Below are positions 47,298 to 56,704 of a stretch of 64,000 nucleotides of DNA, piece by piece. This DNA comes from CAZAFN01 sp964484795 (GTDB taxonomy: Bacteria > Pseudomonadota > Alphaproteobacteria > Methylaequorales > Methylaequoraceae). Position 1 is the stretch's first letter. Each line of letters begins with the position of its first letter. Position numbers and translations under genes: made by a program. The notes beneath the pieces are model-generated. The model made no database searches. It had not been told where the DNA came from and saw nothing but the letters and a program-made list of their open reading frames with translations. The stretch covers positions 16,876-80,875 of the forward strand of contig CAZAFN010000003.1 of assembly GCA_964484795.1 (NCBI GenBank). The letters are read 5' to 3'.

Positions 47298-48148
47298 TGG
47301 AAATATATTTTATCAACGGTGCTTTTAAACATAAATCCAATGCCTTAATATCTGTTGAAGATAGAGGCTTTAATTTTTCAGATGGAGTTTATGAAGTTAT
47401 CTCTTTTTTAAAAAAATCATTGATAAATTTAGACAAACATTTTTTAAGATTGAAGAGATCACTTAAAGAATTGAAAATTGATAGTCCCTATAAAAACTTA
47501 AAATCTCTAGAGTTAATAATTAAAAGATTGATTAATCTAAACAATTTCGAATCTGGTTTTATTTACCTGCAAATTACAAGAGGTAGTTCAGAAAGAAATC
47601 ATCTTTTCCCTAGAAACATTAAACCTAATGTTGTTATATTTATTTTTCCAAAAAAAAATATTAAAAATATTTTAAAAGGAGTTAAAGTTGGATTGTCTGA
47701 AGATATTAGATGGAAGAGATGTGATATTAAAGCTATTGGATTATTACCAAATTTGATGGAAAAACAGAAAGCTTCCGAGAAAGGTCTATATGAAATCTGG
47801 CAAACAAAAAAAAACTTCATAACAGAGGGATCTACATCAAACGCATTCATAGTTGACAAAAAATCAGAGATAATTACTCACCCAAAAAATAATCATATTT
47901 TAGGAGGGGTAACAAGAGATTGTGTATTAGAAATTGCTAGAAAAAATAAATTTAAATTAAAGGAAAAGCCATTTACAATTAATGACATTAAAAATTGTAA
48001 GGAGGCCTTCTTAACCAGTACTACGGTTGGAATAGTTCCAGTTATTAAAGTTGATAAAAATATAATAAATATTGGAAAACCCGGTCCAATAACAATGAGA
48101 TTAACAGATTCTTACAATAATTTTTTAAACAATCAGATAGATGAATGA
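47297..48148 (+). CDS. dat: D-amino acid aminotransferase
   Basis: Fold-type IV PLP enzyme, likely making D-alanine or D-glutamate for peptidoglycan. VEDRGFNFSDGVYEVI at the N-terminus, LQITRGSSERNHLFP, CDIKAIGLLPNLMEKQKA with the PLP lysine, and ITEGSTSNAFIV with the phosphate-binding part match the D-alanine transaminase group; GGVTRDCVLEIA follows. ATG 47297 overlaps the trkA stop by one base (TTG 47294 is also in frame). 283 residues. A branched-chain-type transaminase is the alternative. Confidence 0.88.
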   Translation: MEIYFINGAFKHKSNALISVEDRGFNFSDGVYEVISFLKKSLINLDKHFLRLKRSLKELKIDSPYKNLKSLELIIKRLINLNNFESGFIYLQITRGSSERNHLFPRNIKPNVVIFIFPKKNIKNILKGVKVGLSEDIRWKRCDIKAIGLLPNLMEKQKASEKGLYEIWQTKKNFITEGSTSNAFIVDKKSEIITHPKNNHILGGVTRDCVLEIARKNKFKLKEKPFTINDIKNCKEAFLTSTTVGIVPVIKVDKNIINIGKPGPITMRLTDSYNNFLNNQIDE

Positions 48149-49239
48149 TAGAGATGCATTCGTAATTCAACCTTATCTTAAAATTTCAAGGTATGACAAG
48201 GATTATTATTTAAAAGAAGCAATAAATTTAGTCAGATCAATAAATATTAATTGTGTGTTTTCTCAATCTGTAGGTTTGCAACGAATTGATTCAAAGACGT
48301 ATCTCAATTCAGGGTACGTTAGTTTGCTAAAAGAAAAAAGGTCAATTCTTAAAAACAATTTAATTTTTGTTAATACAAGTTTGTCGCCAATACAACAGAG
48401 AAACCTTGAAAAAGAAACTAATTGCAAGATTATTGATCGAACTGGTCTAATACTAGAAATTTTTGGGTCCAGAGCAAAATCCAATGAGGGTAAATTAAGT
48501 GTTTTGCTTGCCAGTCTTCAATTTCAAAAAAGTAGATTGGTGAGGTCTTGGACTCACCTAGAAAGACAGAAAGGTGGTGCTGGATTTATGGGAGGACCAG
48601 GTGNNNNNNNNNNAAAGGCAGTTAACAGAGAAGATAAATAGACTGAAAAAAAAAATTAAAAATATTGATTCTATTAGAAATATTCAACGTTATAGAAGAA
48701 AAAAAAATAATTTTCCATTAGTTTCATTGGTTGGCTATACAAATTCTGGTAAATCAACACTATTTAACAAGATGACGAAGTCAGATGTGTTGTCTAAAAA
48801 TATGCTTTTTGCATCATTAGATTCCACAATAAGAAAGTCATTTTTTAATAATTTGAATTTTTTATTTGTTGATACAGTTGGTTTTATAAGAGACCTGCCA
48901 ACTACATTAATAGATTCATTTAAATCTACTTTAGATGAGATTATATATTCTGACATAATTTTACATGTTACAGATATTTCAAACAGTCAATATTTGGAGC
49001 AAAAAACATCAGTATTAAATATACTTGAAGAAATTGGAATCAAGAAAAAAGACAGACGAATTATAGAGGTTATAAATAAAGTTGATCTTTTAAAAGATAA
49101 ATTAAAGTTTGAAAAAATTTCACGAAAAAATACTGTTTTTATTTCAGCGTTGACCGGATTTGGAATTGATATTTTGAAAGATAGAATAAGTAATGTTTTA
49201 AATCCAATAAATCATAGGTTACTTAAGCAATCGAATTAA
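48141..49239 (+). CDS. hflX: GTPase HflX, broken by an assembly gap
   Basis: Ribosome-associated GTPase that rescues stalled ribosomes. The N-terminal domain ends in RQKGGAGFMGGPG just before ten Ns. After the gap comes RQLTEKINRLKKK, then the G domain with VGYTNSGKSTLFNKM (G1), FVDTVGFI (G3) and INKVDLL (G4). Aligned to the family pattern GGPGETQ-x-E-x-D-[RK]-R, 21 bases should be missing while 10 Ns are given. This accounts for the apparent frame change, and the real gene would encode about 369 residues. It overlaps dat by eight bases. Confidence 0.92.
48604..48613. other. Assembly gap of 10 Ns
   Basis: Ten unresolved bases inside hflX. The neighbouring codons and the family motif predict a true gap of 21 bases, so 10 is probably a placeholder length. 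Confidence 0.95.
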
Positions 49240-50097
49240 ATTTGATGTGTCTTCTTTTTCATAACCTAATTTCACAAGTTTTTTGTAGTATTCCTTAATA
49301 ATATTAGTTACTGGTAGTTTAATATTTTCTTTTTTAATTTCCTCTATGATCAATTCTAGATCTTTTAGCATTAGTTTGTTCATAAATCCAAAATCAAATT
49401 TTTTGTTCCACATAGTTTTAGCTCTATTTTCTAGTTGCCAAGATTGAGCGGCACCACTACTAATTGCATCAACTAATTTATTAACATTTAATTTTTTTTT
49501 TTGAGCAAAGTTTATTCCTTCTGATAAACCTTGGATTACAGAAGCAACGCAAATTTGATTGACCATTTTGGTTATTTGTCCATTTCCAGATTTACCCATA
49601 TAAACTAGAGATTTTGAATAATTATCTAGTATGGCTTTTAATGTCTTGAATTTTTTTTGGTTTCCTCCAACCATTATTGATAAAGTTCCATTTTTTGCTC
49701 CTATTTCACCACCACTTACAGGTGCATCAAAAAAAAATGATTTTTTTTCTAGACTTTTTTTATGTAGAGTTTTAGATATTTTTACTGAAGCGGTAGTATG
49801 ATCAATAATTAAAGTATTTTTTTCAATACCATTTAAAATGCCTCTTTTTGATAGATAAATTTCTTTTAAATTTTTATCATTTCCTACACAACTAATAATT
49901 ACATTTGAATTCATAGCTAAATCATTGAGGTTTTCATAGATTTTCAATTTTTTATCGTTTGAATATTTTGAGATAAAATTTTTTGTTTTCAATGATTTTC
50001 TATTGATAATATTTAAAGATTTAGAAATTTTAATTAAGTGAGATGCAATATGAGATCCCATAATGCCGAGACCTAGGAAACCAACATTATATTTCAT
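49219..50097 (-). CDS. NAD(P)-dependent beta-hydroxyacid dehydrogenase (HIBADH family)
   Basis: Member of the 3-hydroxyisobutyrate / tartronate semialdehyde dehydrogenase family. It begins with the Rossmann motif FLGLGIMGSHIASHL. DAPVSGGEIGAKNGTLSIM is the substrate loop, GNGQITKMVNQ contains the catalytic lysine, and the C-terminal half is helical. 292 residues. The exact substrate (3-hydroxyisobutyrate, tartronate semialdehyde or succinic semialdehyde) cannot be told from the sequence. It starts four bases inside the clpB end and overlaps hflX by 21 bases at the 3' end. Confidence 0.87.
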   Translation of the reverse strand: MKYNVGFLGLGIMGSHIASHLIKISKSLNIINRKSLKTKNFISKYSNDKKLKIYENLNDLAMNSNVIISCVGNDKNLKEIYLSKRGILNGIEKNTLIIDHTTASVKISKTLHKKSLEKKSFFFDAPVSGGEIGAKNGTLSIMVGGNQKKFKTLKAILDNYSKSLVYMGKSGNGQITKMVNQICVASVIQGLSEGINFAQKKKLNVNKLVDAISSGAAQSWQLENRAKTMWNKKFDFGFMNKLMLKDLELIIEEIKKENIKLPVTNIIKEYYKKLVKLGYEKEDTSNLIRLLK

Positions 50098-52675
50098 GAT
50101 AATTTAAAAGACAGTTCATTATCTTCTGAAGTAACTGATATATTTTGATCTTCTTTTAATTCATTGCTTAATATTAGTTGAGCTATCTTATCAATAATTT
50201 GATTTTGTATAACTCTTTTTAAAGGTCTGGCACCATAGGCAGTAGAAAAACCTTCATCAACAAGCCAATCCTCAGCCTTTTTATCTAGTTTAATATTTAA
50301 TTTTTTATTTTTTAGAATTTTCGTTAAGTCTTTTATCTGTACTTTTATAATTTTTTTGATTTCTTCTTTAGTTAGTCGATTGAAAATAATTATGTCATCA
50401 ATTCTATTAAGAAATTCAGGTTTAAATTTTTTTCTAACTTCAGCTTTTATTTTTTCTTGTGTAAGAATTTCAATGGTATTCTTTTGTTCATCAGAAAAGT
50501 CTATCAATTCTGCACCTATATTTGACGTCATAATAATAATTGTATTTTTAAAATTAACTGTTCGCCCTTGAGAATCGGTTAATCTACCCTCATCAAAAAC
50601 TTGCAGAAGTAAATTAAAAATATCGTGATTTGCTTTTTCTATTTCATCAAGAAGTATAACCTGATAAGGCTTTCTTCGAATTGATTCAGTTAGAATTCCA
50701 CCGCTTTCATATCCTACGTAACCTGGAGGAGAACCAATTAATTTTGATACAGAATGTTTTTCCATATATTCAGACATATCCAATCTAAATAGGGATTGAT
50801 TCTCATTAAAAAGGAAATTAGATAGAGCTTTTGTTAATTCAGTTTTTCCAACACCTGTAGGTCCTAAAAATAAAAAAATTCCAATTGGTCTGTTAGGATC
50901 TTGAATGCCTGCTCTAGACCTTAAAACTGCTTTTGAAATTGTTTTAATTGCCTCTTTTTGGCCAATTACCATATTTGATAACTCATTTTCCATATTTAAA
51001 AGCTTGTTTTTTTCTCCTTCAAGCATTTTTTCTACAGGAATTCCAGTTGATTTTGAAATTACTTGAGCTATTTCATTTGAAGTTAAAGATTTGCTTAGAA
51101 TTTTGTTTTGTTCAGTTTTTGATTCAAGTTCTACTAGTTCTTTTTCTAATTCAGGAATTTTGCTATGAGCTAACTCTCCAGCTTCAGATAGTTTTCCATC
51201 TCTTTGCAACATATCAAGTTGAGTTTTATTTTCTTCTATATTAGATTTAAGTTTTTGAATATGGATTACTCTATTCTTTTCATCAACCCAATCTTCACTG
51301 AATTTTTTAAAATCGCTTTCTAAAGAAGTTATTTCATTTTTTAAATTTTCTGAACGTTCTTGAGATTTTTTGTCATTTTCTTTTTTTAAACTTTCATATT
51401 CGATTTTATGTTGAAGTAATTTTCTTTCTATTCTATCTAATTCCTCTGGTTTTGAATCAATTTGCAACCTAATTCTAGATGCTGCCTCGTCCATTAAATC
51501 AATTGCCTTGTCGGGTAGAAATCTATCATTTATATATCTTTTAGATAGTTCGACAGCTGAAACTATTGCAGAATCTAAAATTTTTACGCCGTGGTGAACT
51601 TCATATTTTTCTTTCAATCCCCTTAAAATAGAAATTGAATTTTCAATAGTAGGTTCTTCAATTAAGATTTGTTGAAATCGTCTAGCTAATGCAGCGTCCT
51701 TTTCAATATTTTCTCTGTATTCATTTAAAGTAGTAGCTCCTATGCAATGTAACTCTCCACGAGCAAGAGCAGGTTTTAACAGGTTAGATGCATCAAGAGA
51801 ACCATCTGCTTTGCCTGCACCTACTATTGTATGAATTTCATCTATAAATAAAATTATTGAATCTTGATTTTCTCTGACTTCTTGGAGTATGGATTTCAAT
51901 CTTTCCTCAAATTCCCCTCTAAATTTTGCACCAGCAATTAAAGCCCCTAAATCTAAGGAAATCACTCTTTTATTTTTTAAGGAATCTGGTATGTCATTAT
52001 TAATTATTCTTAATGCTAAGCCTTCCACAATTGCAGTTTTGCCAACTCCAGGTTCTCCAATTAAAACTGGATTATTTTTTGTTCTTCTTGATAAAACTTG
52101 AATGCTTCTCCTGATTTCTTCTTCCCTACCAATAACTGGGTCAAGTTTGCCAGTTCTTGCTAATTCAGTTAGATCATTGGAGAATTTGTTCAAAACCTCA
52201 GGATTTATATTTGATGTGTTGCTATCTATTGTTTTTCCTTTTCTAATCTTTAAAATTGATGATTTAAGTTTATCTTTATTTAGTCCATTTTGTATTAAAA
52301 TTTTGTGAAGTTTTAAATCATCTAAACACGACAATGAGTAAACTAATATTTCTGGAGATACGTACTTATCATTAAATTGACTTAAACATTCCTTAGATTT
52401 CTCAAAAATTTTAATTAGTTCATTCGAAAAAAAATATTTAAGTTTTCACCAGATACAGAAGTTTTTCTTTCAATTATTTCGTCAATTTCATATTTTAAGT
52501 TTGAAATATTAACGTTGCAGTTTTCTAAGATTTCTTTGATAAAACTGTCTTTATCAATTAAAATTGATTTTAATAAATGTTCTGGATCAATTTGTTGGTG
52601 ATTAAGAGATATGGCCTTGTTTTGAGCATCATTAATTAAAATTTTACTTTTTTCATTGAATAGATCAAAATTCAT
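50094..52675 (-). CDS. clpB: Disaggregase ClpB, split by a one-base frameshift
   Basis: Hexameric AAA+ chaperone that works with DnaK to dissolve aggregates. The N-domain is encoded at 52415-52675 (NFDLFNEKSKILINDAQNKA). From about 52430 the frame changes and continues through AAA1 (GEPGVGKTAIVEG), a coiled-coil M domain, AAA2 (GPTGVGKTELTKAL, LLLDEIEKAN-type Walker B) and a normal C-terminus. Adding one T to the eight-T run (plus strand As at 52427-52434) joins both parts and reads FFSNELIKIFEKSKECLS. The total is then 860 residues, matching E. coli ClpB. CTTGAG (plus CTCAAG, 52705-52710) upstream resembles a heat-shock -35, but no convincing -10 was seen. Confidence 0.93.
52427..52434 (-). 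other. Homopolymer frameshift site in clpB
   Basis: Eight As on the plus strand (eight Ts in the gene). Nine would keep the clpB frame through the N-domain. As written, the frame ends two codons later, after FFRMN. A missing base in the read or a true slip mutation are both possible. Confidence 0.85.
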
Positions 52676-52727
52676 GTTTTATTTTTAAGATAATAACTAA
52701 AAATCTCAAGTGTTTAAAAATAATTAA

Positions 52728-53891
52728 TTGAAAAAACGTAATTTAAATAAACTTCCTCTAGATGGAATAATAATTTTGGATCTAACTAGTGTTCTTTCTG
52801 GACCATATGCAACACTGATACTATCTGACTTAGGTGCTAATGTAATTAAAGTAGAAAAACCATCTGGAGATGATTCCAGGGGATTTGGACCTTTTATTAA
52901 TAATGAGTCAGGTTATTTTATATCTTTAAATAGGGGAAAGAAAAGTATTGTTTTGGATTTAAAAGATAAAAAAGATAAAAAGATGTTTTGGACTCTTCTC
53001 TCTAAAGTAGATGTATTAATTGATAATTATAAGCCTAGGACACTTGAAAGACTTGGTTTTAATTGGGAGACTATTTCCAAGAAATTTCCAAAATTAATTT
53101 ATACAAAAATTAGTGGTTTTGGTGAAACTGGACCTTTAAAGGATTTGCCTGCCTACGATATAGTTGTTCAGGCAATGGGTGGAATAATGAGTATCACAGG
53201 AAATAGAAAAAATAATTTTGTTAGAGTGGGAACATCAATTGGTGATATTGTGGCTGGTCTTTTTTCTGTTATAGGAGTACTAAGTCAGTTGATTAGAAGG
53301 AAAAACACAAAATTAGGTTCAAAGCTTGATATTAGTATGCTTGATTGCCAGGTGGCAATACTTGAAAATGCTGTTTCACGATTTTCCATAGAAAAAAAAA
53401 ATCCAACTCCTTTAGGAACAGATCATCCCTCGATTGCTCCTTTCGGTTCATTTAATACATTAGATGGTTCAATTGTAATTGCCGCTGGAAATGAAAAAAT
53501 ATTTTCTAGATTCTGCAAGGTCATTGATGATAAAGAAATGTCAACCAATCCTTTGTTTATAAATAATGAATGTAGAAATAAGAACTTGACGAAACTAAGG
53601 AGAAGGGTTGAATCTAAACTAAGAACTAAATCATCTTCATATTGGCAAAAGGAAATGTCAAAAAATAAAATTCCTTGTTCATTAGTTAATAATATAGAAG
53701 ATGTAATTAATCATCCCCAAGTTTTGGAAAGAAATATGATTTTAAATTACAATCATAGATCTGTTAAAAATCTAAAAATTTCAGGGAATCCTATAAAGTT
53801 TAATTTTCACAAATACACTAATAAAGCAAAAAAATCACCTAAATTAGATGAAAATAAAAAAGAGATTTTAAAGTTTTTTAAACTTGTTTAG
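52728..53891 (+). CDS. CaiB/BaiF family CoA transferase
   Basis: Type III CoA transferase (formyl-CoA transferase-like). LPLDGIIILDLTSVLSGPYA and LGANVIKVEKPSGDDSRGFG at the N-terminus, FISLNRGKKSIVLDLK, YTKISGFGETGPLKDLPAYD, and ISMLDCQVAILEN where the family has its catalytic aspartate. The C-terminal NIEDVINHPQVLERNM is typical. 387 residues. The start is a TTG, as no ATG lies in frame before the conserved region. The acyl substrate is unknown. Divergent from clpB; its end overlaps the rhomboid gene by four bases. Confidence 0.88.
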   Translation: MKKRNLNKLPLDGIIILDLTSVLSGPYATLILSDLGANVIKVEKPSGDDSRGFGPFINNESGYFISLNRGKKSIVLDLKDKKDKKMFWTLLSKVDVLIDNYKPRTLERLGFNWETISKKFPKLIYTKISGFGETGPLKDLPAYDIVVQAMGGIMSITGNRKNNFVRVGTSIGDIVAGLFSVIGVLSQLIRRKNTKLGSKLDISMLDCQVAILENAVSRFSIEKKNPTPLGTDHPSIAPFGSFNTLDGSIVIAAGNEKIFSRFCKVIDDKEMSTNPLFINNECRNKNLTKLRRRVESKLRTKSSSYWQKEMSKNKIPCSLVNNIEDVINHPQVLERNMILNYNHRSVKNLKISGNPIKFNFHKYTNKAKKSPKLDENKKEILKFFKLV

Positions 53892-54589
53892 CTCCAGGGT
53901 CCATTTTTTTTTTTAATGAATATGCTTTGTCCTTTTTTACTTAATTTTTTGTGTTCTTTTTTTTCAAAGATCAGTGCAAAAATATAACCAAAAATGAATC
54001 CACCAATATGTGCTAACCAAGCAACAGAAGAATTAACATTTGATAGATTTAGAAATTGATATATAAACCAAAATATAAGCAGAGTAAAAGCTGGAATTCT
54101 TACTGTAAAAAAAATAATTAAAGGGACTAGAACTAGAACTTTTGCTTTAGGAAAAAGATGCAGATATGCACCTAATACCCCAGCAATTGCGCCAGAAGCA
54201 CCAATCATTGGTACGTTAGAATTTAAGTTTATCATAGCTTGAGTGAATGTTGCCACACAACCAGATAGAATATAAAATAAAATAAATTTTTTTCTACCCA
54301 TTTTATTTTCAACATTGTCTGCAAATATCCATAGATAAAGCATGTTTCCTAGAAAGTGCATCCACCCTCCATGCATAAACATAGATGTAAAAATTGTTAA
54401 TATTGGGTTAAATGTTATGGAATCCAATTTGTAAAATAAACTAGCAGGTTTAAATCCGAAATAGTAAACAAGAAATTCATTATTGTTTGATGAAATTTGA
54501 AATAAGAAAATTACACTGCAAACGGTAAGTATTGCTAGTCTAATATAACTTTTTTTTTCCGTAGGATTGTCATCGTATAGAGGAATCAT
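53888..54589 (-). CDS. Rhomboid family intramembrane serine protease
   Basis: Six-helix membrane protein of 233 residues. FMHGGWMHFLGNMLYLWIF holds the conserved helix-2 region, MIGASGAIAGVLGAYL the catalytic serine (GASGA), and WLAHIGGFIFGYIF the catalytic histidine. The N-terminal MIPLYDDNPTEKKSYIR is typical of the alphaproteobacterial rhomboid group. Substrate unknown. Confidence 0.93.
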   Translation of the reverse strand: MIPLYDDNPTEKKSYIRLAILTVCSVIFLFQISSNNNEFLVYYFGFKPASLFYKLDSITFNPILTIFTSMFMHGGWMHFLGNMLYLWIFADNVENKMGRKKFILFYILSGCVATFTQAMINLNSNVPMIGASGAIAGVLGAYLHLFPKAKVLVLVPLIIFFTVRIPAFTLLIFWFIYQFLNLSNVNSSVAWLAHIGGFIFGYIFALIFEKKEHKKLSKKGQSIFIKKKNGPWS

Positions 54590-54695
54590 TTTTTATTACC
54601 TAAGATTTTCATATTATCTTTTTTATTTTAGAGTGTCATTTATTGGATTTGATTAATTTTTATGTAATCAGCAGTTGGAAAGTTAATAAATAAAC

Positions 54696-54723
54696 TTGAA
54701 AGTTCTACTTTTGTTCTTATAAT
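54696..54723 (+). promoter_or_regulatory. umuDC promoter
   Basis: TTGAAA (54696-54701) and a perfect TATAAT (54718-54723), 16 bases apart. The SOS box fills the spacer. Transcription would begin close to 54730, which is the first base of the umuD GTG. It is the best promoter match in the window and fits a strong but repressed operon. The rest of the 140-base gap (54590-54695) shows no other feature. Confidence 0.75.
54702..54716 (+). promoter_or_regulatory. SOS box (LexA operator) of umuDC
   Basis: GTTC TACTTTT GTTC, the same GTTC-N7-GTTC arrangement and orientation (plus strand) as in front of lexA at 23326-23340. It lies entirely between the -35 and -10 elements of the umuD promoter. Confidence 0.88.
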
Positions 54724-54729
54724 GGGGTT

Positions 54730-55164
54730 GTGGGGAGATTTTTAAAATTAAATCAATCAATTATCAGAACAATAAAAGCTTCTGCCGGTTTTCCTTCACC
54801 CGCTGAAAATTACATAGATGAACAATTAGATTTAAATAAATATTTAATTAAAAATATGGAATCTACTTTCTTCATAAGAGTATCTGGAGATTCTATGATT
54901 GATGTGGGGATATTTAATGATGATATAATAATAGTAGATAAAGGTTTAACTCCGATGAATAAATCAATTGTAATTGTTTCATTAAATGAAGAATTGGTTA
55001 TTAAAAGATTATTGAAGGACCGTATGTCAAAAAATTACTACTTAAAATCTGAAAACTCAAAATACCCAAACATAAAATTCAGTGCAGATTCTGATGTTAA
55101 AATCTGGGGGGTTGCCACCTATGTAATACATAGTTTGTCTTATGATTGCTCTTCTAGATTGTAA
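54730..55164 (+). CDS. umuD: UmuD, translesion polymerase V accessory protein
   Basis: LexA-like self-cleaving protein; the processed form joins UmuC to make the mutagenic polymerase V. The cleavage site is Ala19-Gly20 (KASAGFPSPAENYI), where E. coli has Cys-Gly. Ser55 (VSGDSMID) and Lys92 (LVIKRL) form the dyad with the usual 37-residue spacing. 144 residues. GTG 54730 is the only plausible start; ATG 54722 is out of frame and closes quickly. Overlaps umuC by 23 bases. Confidence 0.94.
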   Translation: MGRFLKLNQSIIRTIKASAGFPSPAENYIDEQLDLNKYLIKNMESTFFIRVSGDSMIDVGIFNDDIIIVDKGLTPMNKSIVIVSLNEELVIKRLLKDRMSKNYYLKSENSKYPNIKFSADSDVKIWGVATYVIHSLSYDCSSRL

Positions 55165-56473
55165 TAATTTTTATGTTTCATGTGAAAGGTTGTTTGATCC
55201 AAAACTGATCAATAAACCTGTAGTAGTTCTATCAAACAATGATGGTTGTGTTATTTCAAGATCAAATGAAGCAAAGAGTATAGGTATAAAAATGGGTGAA
55301 CCTTTATTTAAAATCAAACATTTAATAAAGAAATTTAGGGTTTCAGTACTATCATCTAACTATTCTTTTTATGGCGACATATCAAATAGAATTATGAGAG
55401 TTTTACAAAAGAGTATTGCTAATGTAGAGGTTTATTCCATAGACGAAGCATTTTTTACTTTGGATATGGGGATAGATAAGAGGGATTTTTTTTGTAATGA
55501 CCTAGCTAATAAAATACTCCAATGGACAGGAATACCAGTTAGTATTGGAATAGCTCCAACTAAGACACTTTCAAAACTTGTTAATTACTCTATTAAAAAA
55601 AAAAAACAGTATTCAGATTTAAGATTTAAATATCCAAATGTTTTGGAAATAAAATCTAAAAAAGAATTAGATTATATATTGGCAAATACTAATGTTAGAG
55701 ATATTTGGGGAATAGGCCGAGGTTTATCTCATTTTTTAATCAAGAATAAAATAAATTCTGCTTTGGAACTTAAAGAAAGTAATAAAAATTTTGCTAGACA
55801 GAAAAAAGGGATAATGCTTGAAAGAACTATTCTTGAACTTAGAGGTGTGTCATGTTACAAAATTAGAACTTATTTGCCAGCTAAAAAATCAATTTGTGTT
55901 TCTAGATCTTTTGGTAATAAACTTAATTCGTACCAGGATATAAAAATGGCATTGATTGTATACGTGCAAAGAGCTGCAAGCAAAATGAGAAATTATGGAC
56001 TTTTTTGTAAGTCTATAAGTATTTTTTTAAAAACTTCCGATTATGAAAAGAAAAAATACAAAAACACAGCAAAGCATACTTTATTTGAAGCAACAATTGA
56101 TCTGAGAATAATCTGGAAAATATCCAAAGAGTTGTTAAATAAAATTTATAAACAATCTTTTTCATACAGTAAAGTGGGAATAATATTATCAGACTTTTGT
56201 AGTAAAAATAATGTTCAGCAATCTTTTCTATTTAGTGGAGATGAATTACAAAGTGATAGGCCCAAAAATTTAGATATGAAATTAATGGCATTAATAGATG
56301 AGGTTAACAAAAGGTTTGGTGATGGAAAATTAAGATTGTCATCGGATGAAAATGGATTTTTCTATGTAAAGAGTTTGGAAGAACAAAAAAAAAAAAAATG
56401 GTTGATGAAATCAGAATATTGTTCACCTTGCTATACTACTAACTGGTATGATATACCCAAAATTAAGGTTTGA
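55142..56473 (+). CDS. umuC: UmuC, catalytic subunit of DNA polymerase V
   Basis: Y-family translesion polymerase. LLDCNNFYVSCERLFDP at the N-terminus and VEVYSIDEAFFTLD provide the catalytic acidic residues; VSIGIAPTKTLSKLVNY and DIWGIGRGLSHFLI (HhH region) follow, then the little-finger domain and the UmuC-type C-terminal extension with QQSFLFSGDE. It ends with a short Cys-containing tail. 443 residues, slightly longer than E. coli UmuC. Repressed by LexA through the box before umuD. Confidence 0.95.
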   Translation: MIALLDCNNFYVSCERLFDPKLINKPVVVLSNNDGCVISRSNEAKSIGIKMGEPLFKIKHLIKKFRVSVLSSNYSFYGDISNRIMRVLQKSIANVEVYSIDEAFFTLDMGIDKRDFFCNDLANKILQWTGIPVSIGIAPTKTLSKLVNYSIKKKKQYSDLRFKYPNVLEIKSKKELDYILANTNVRDIWGIGRGLSHFLIKNKINSALELKESNKNFARQKKGIMLERTILELRGVSCYKIRTYLPAKKSICVSRSFGNKLNSYQDIKMALIVYVQRAASKMRNYGLFCKSISIFLKTSDYEKKKYKNTAKHTLFEATIDLRIIWKISKELLNKIYKQSFSYSKVGIILSDFCSKNNVQQSFLFSGDELQSDRPKNLDMKLMALIDEVNKRFGDGKLRLSSDENGFFYVKSLEEQKKKKWLMKSEYCSPCYTTNWYDIPKIKV

Positions 56474-56476
56474 AAA

Positions 56477-56704
56477 ATGGATGAAAATCAACAAAAGAAA
56501 ATTGCATCATCAATTGTACTTAAAGCAAGGGCAGAGTGTAGGCAGAAGAAAATCAACCCTTATATAGCAATAGGAGCATTTATTGATGAGGTGATAAGAG
56601 AACTTTCAACACAAAATACAGATAAAAAAATTGCTGATTTTTTGGTTAGCATTTCAGAAAAGGTTAAGCTTGGTATTTACAGAAAAAAAGATAAATTACC
56701 TTGA
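56477..56704 (+). CDS. Small protein of unknown function, third gene of the umuDC operon
   Basis: 75 residues, starting three bases after umuC, so it should share the SOS promoter. Soluble and probably all-helical. It has a cysteine and basic residues (VLKARAECRQKKINPY) and ends in a lysine-rich tail. No family recognised. Because of the operon it may be a damage-induced accessory factor, but nothing in its sequence proves this. Its last nine bases overlap the convergent gene at 56696. Confidence 0.7.
   Translation: MDENQQKKIASSIVLKARAECRQKKINPYIAIGAFIDEVIRELSTQNTDKKIADFLVSISEKVKLGIYRKKDKLP

Noticed and set aside
48141..48641. Truncated hflX as a separate 166-residue gene
   Set aside because: The end is produced by reading through a wrong-length N run; the sequence after the gap continues HflX in another frame.
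52676..52727. Heat-shock promoter before clpB
   Set aside because: CTTGAG resembles a -35 of the RpoH type, but no C-rich -10 follows at a proper distance, so it is only mentioned with clpB.
54590..54695. tRNA or small RNA gene in the longest gap
   Set aside because: No cloverleaf arms, no stable stem and no T-loop-like sequence were visible; it is plain AT-rich spacer before the umuD promoter.
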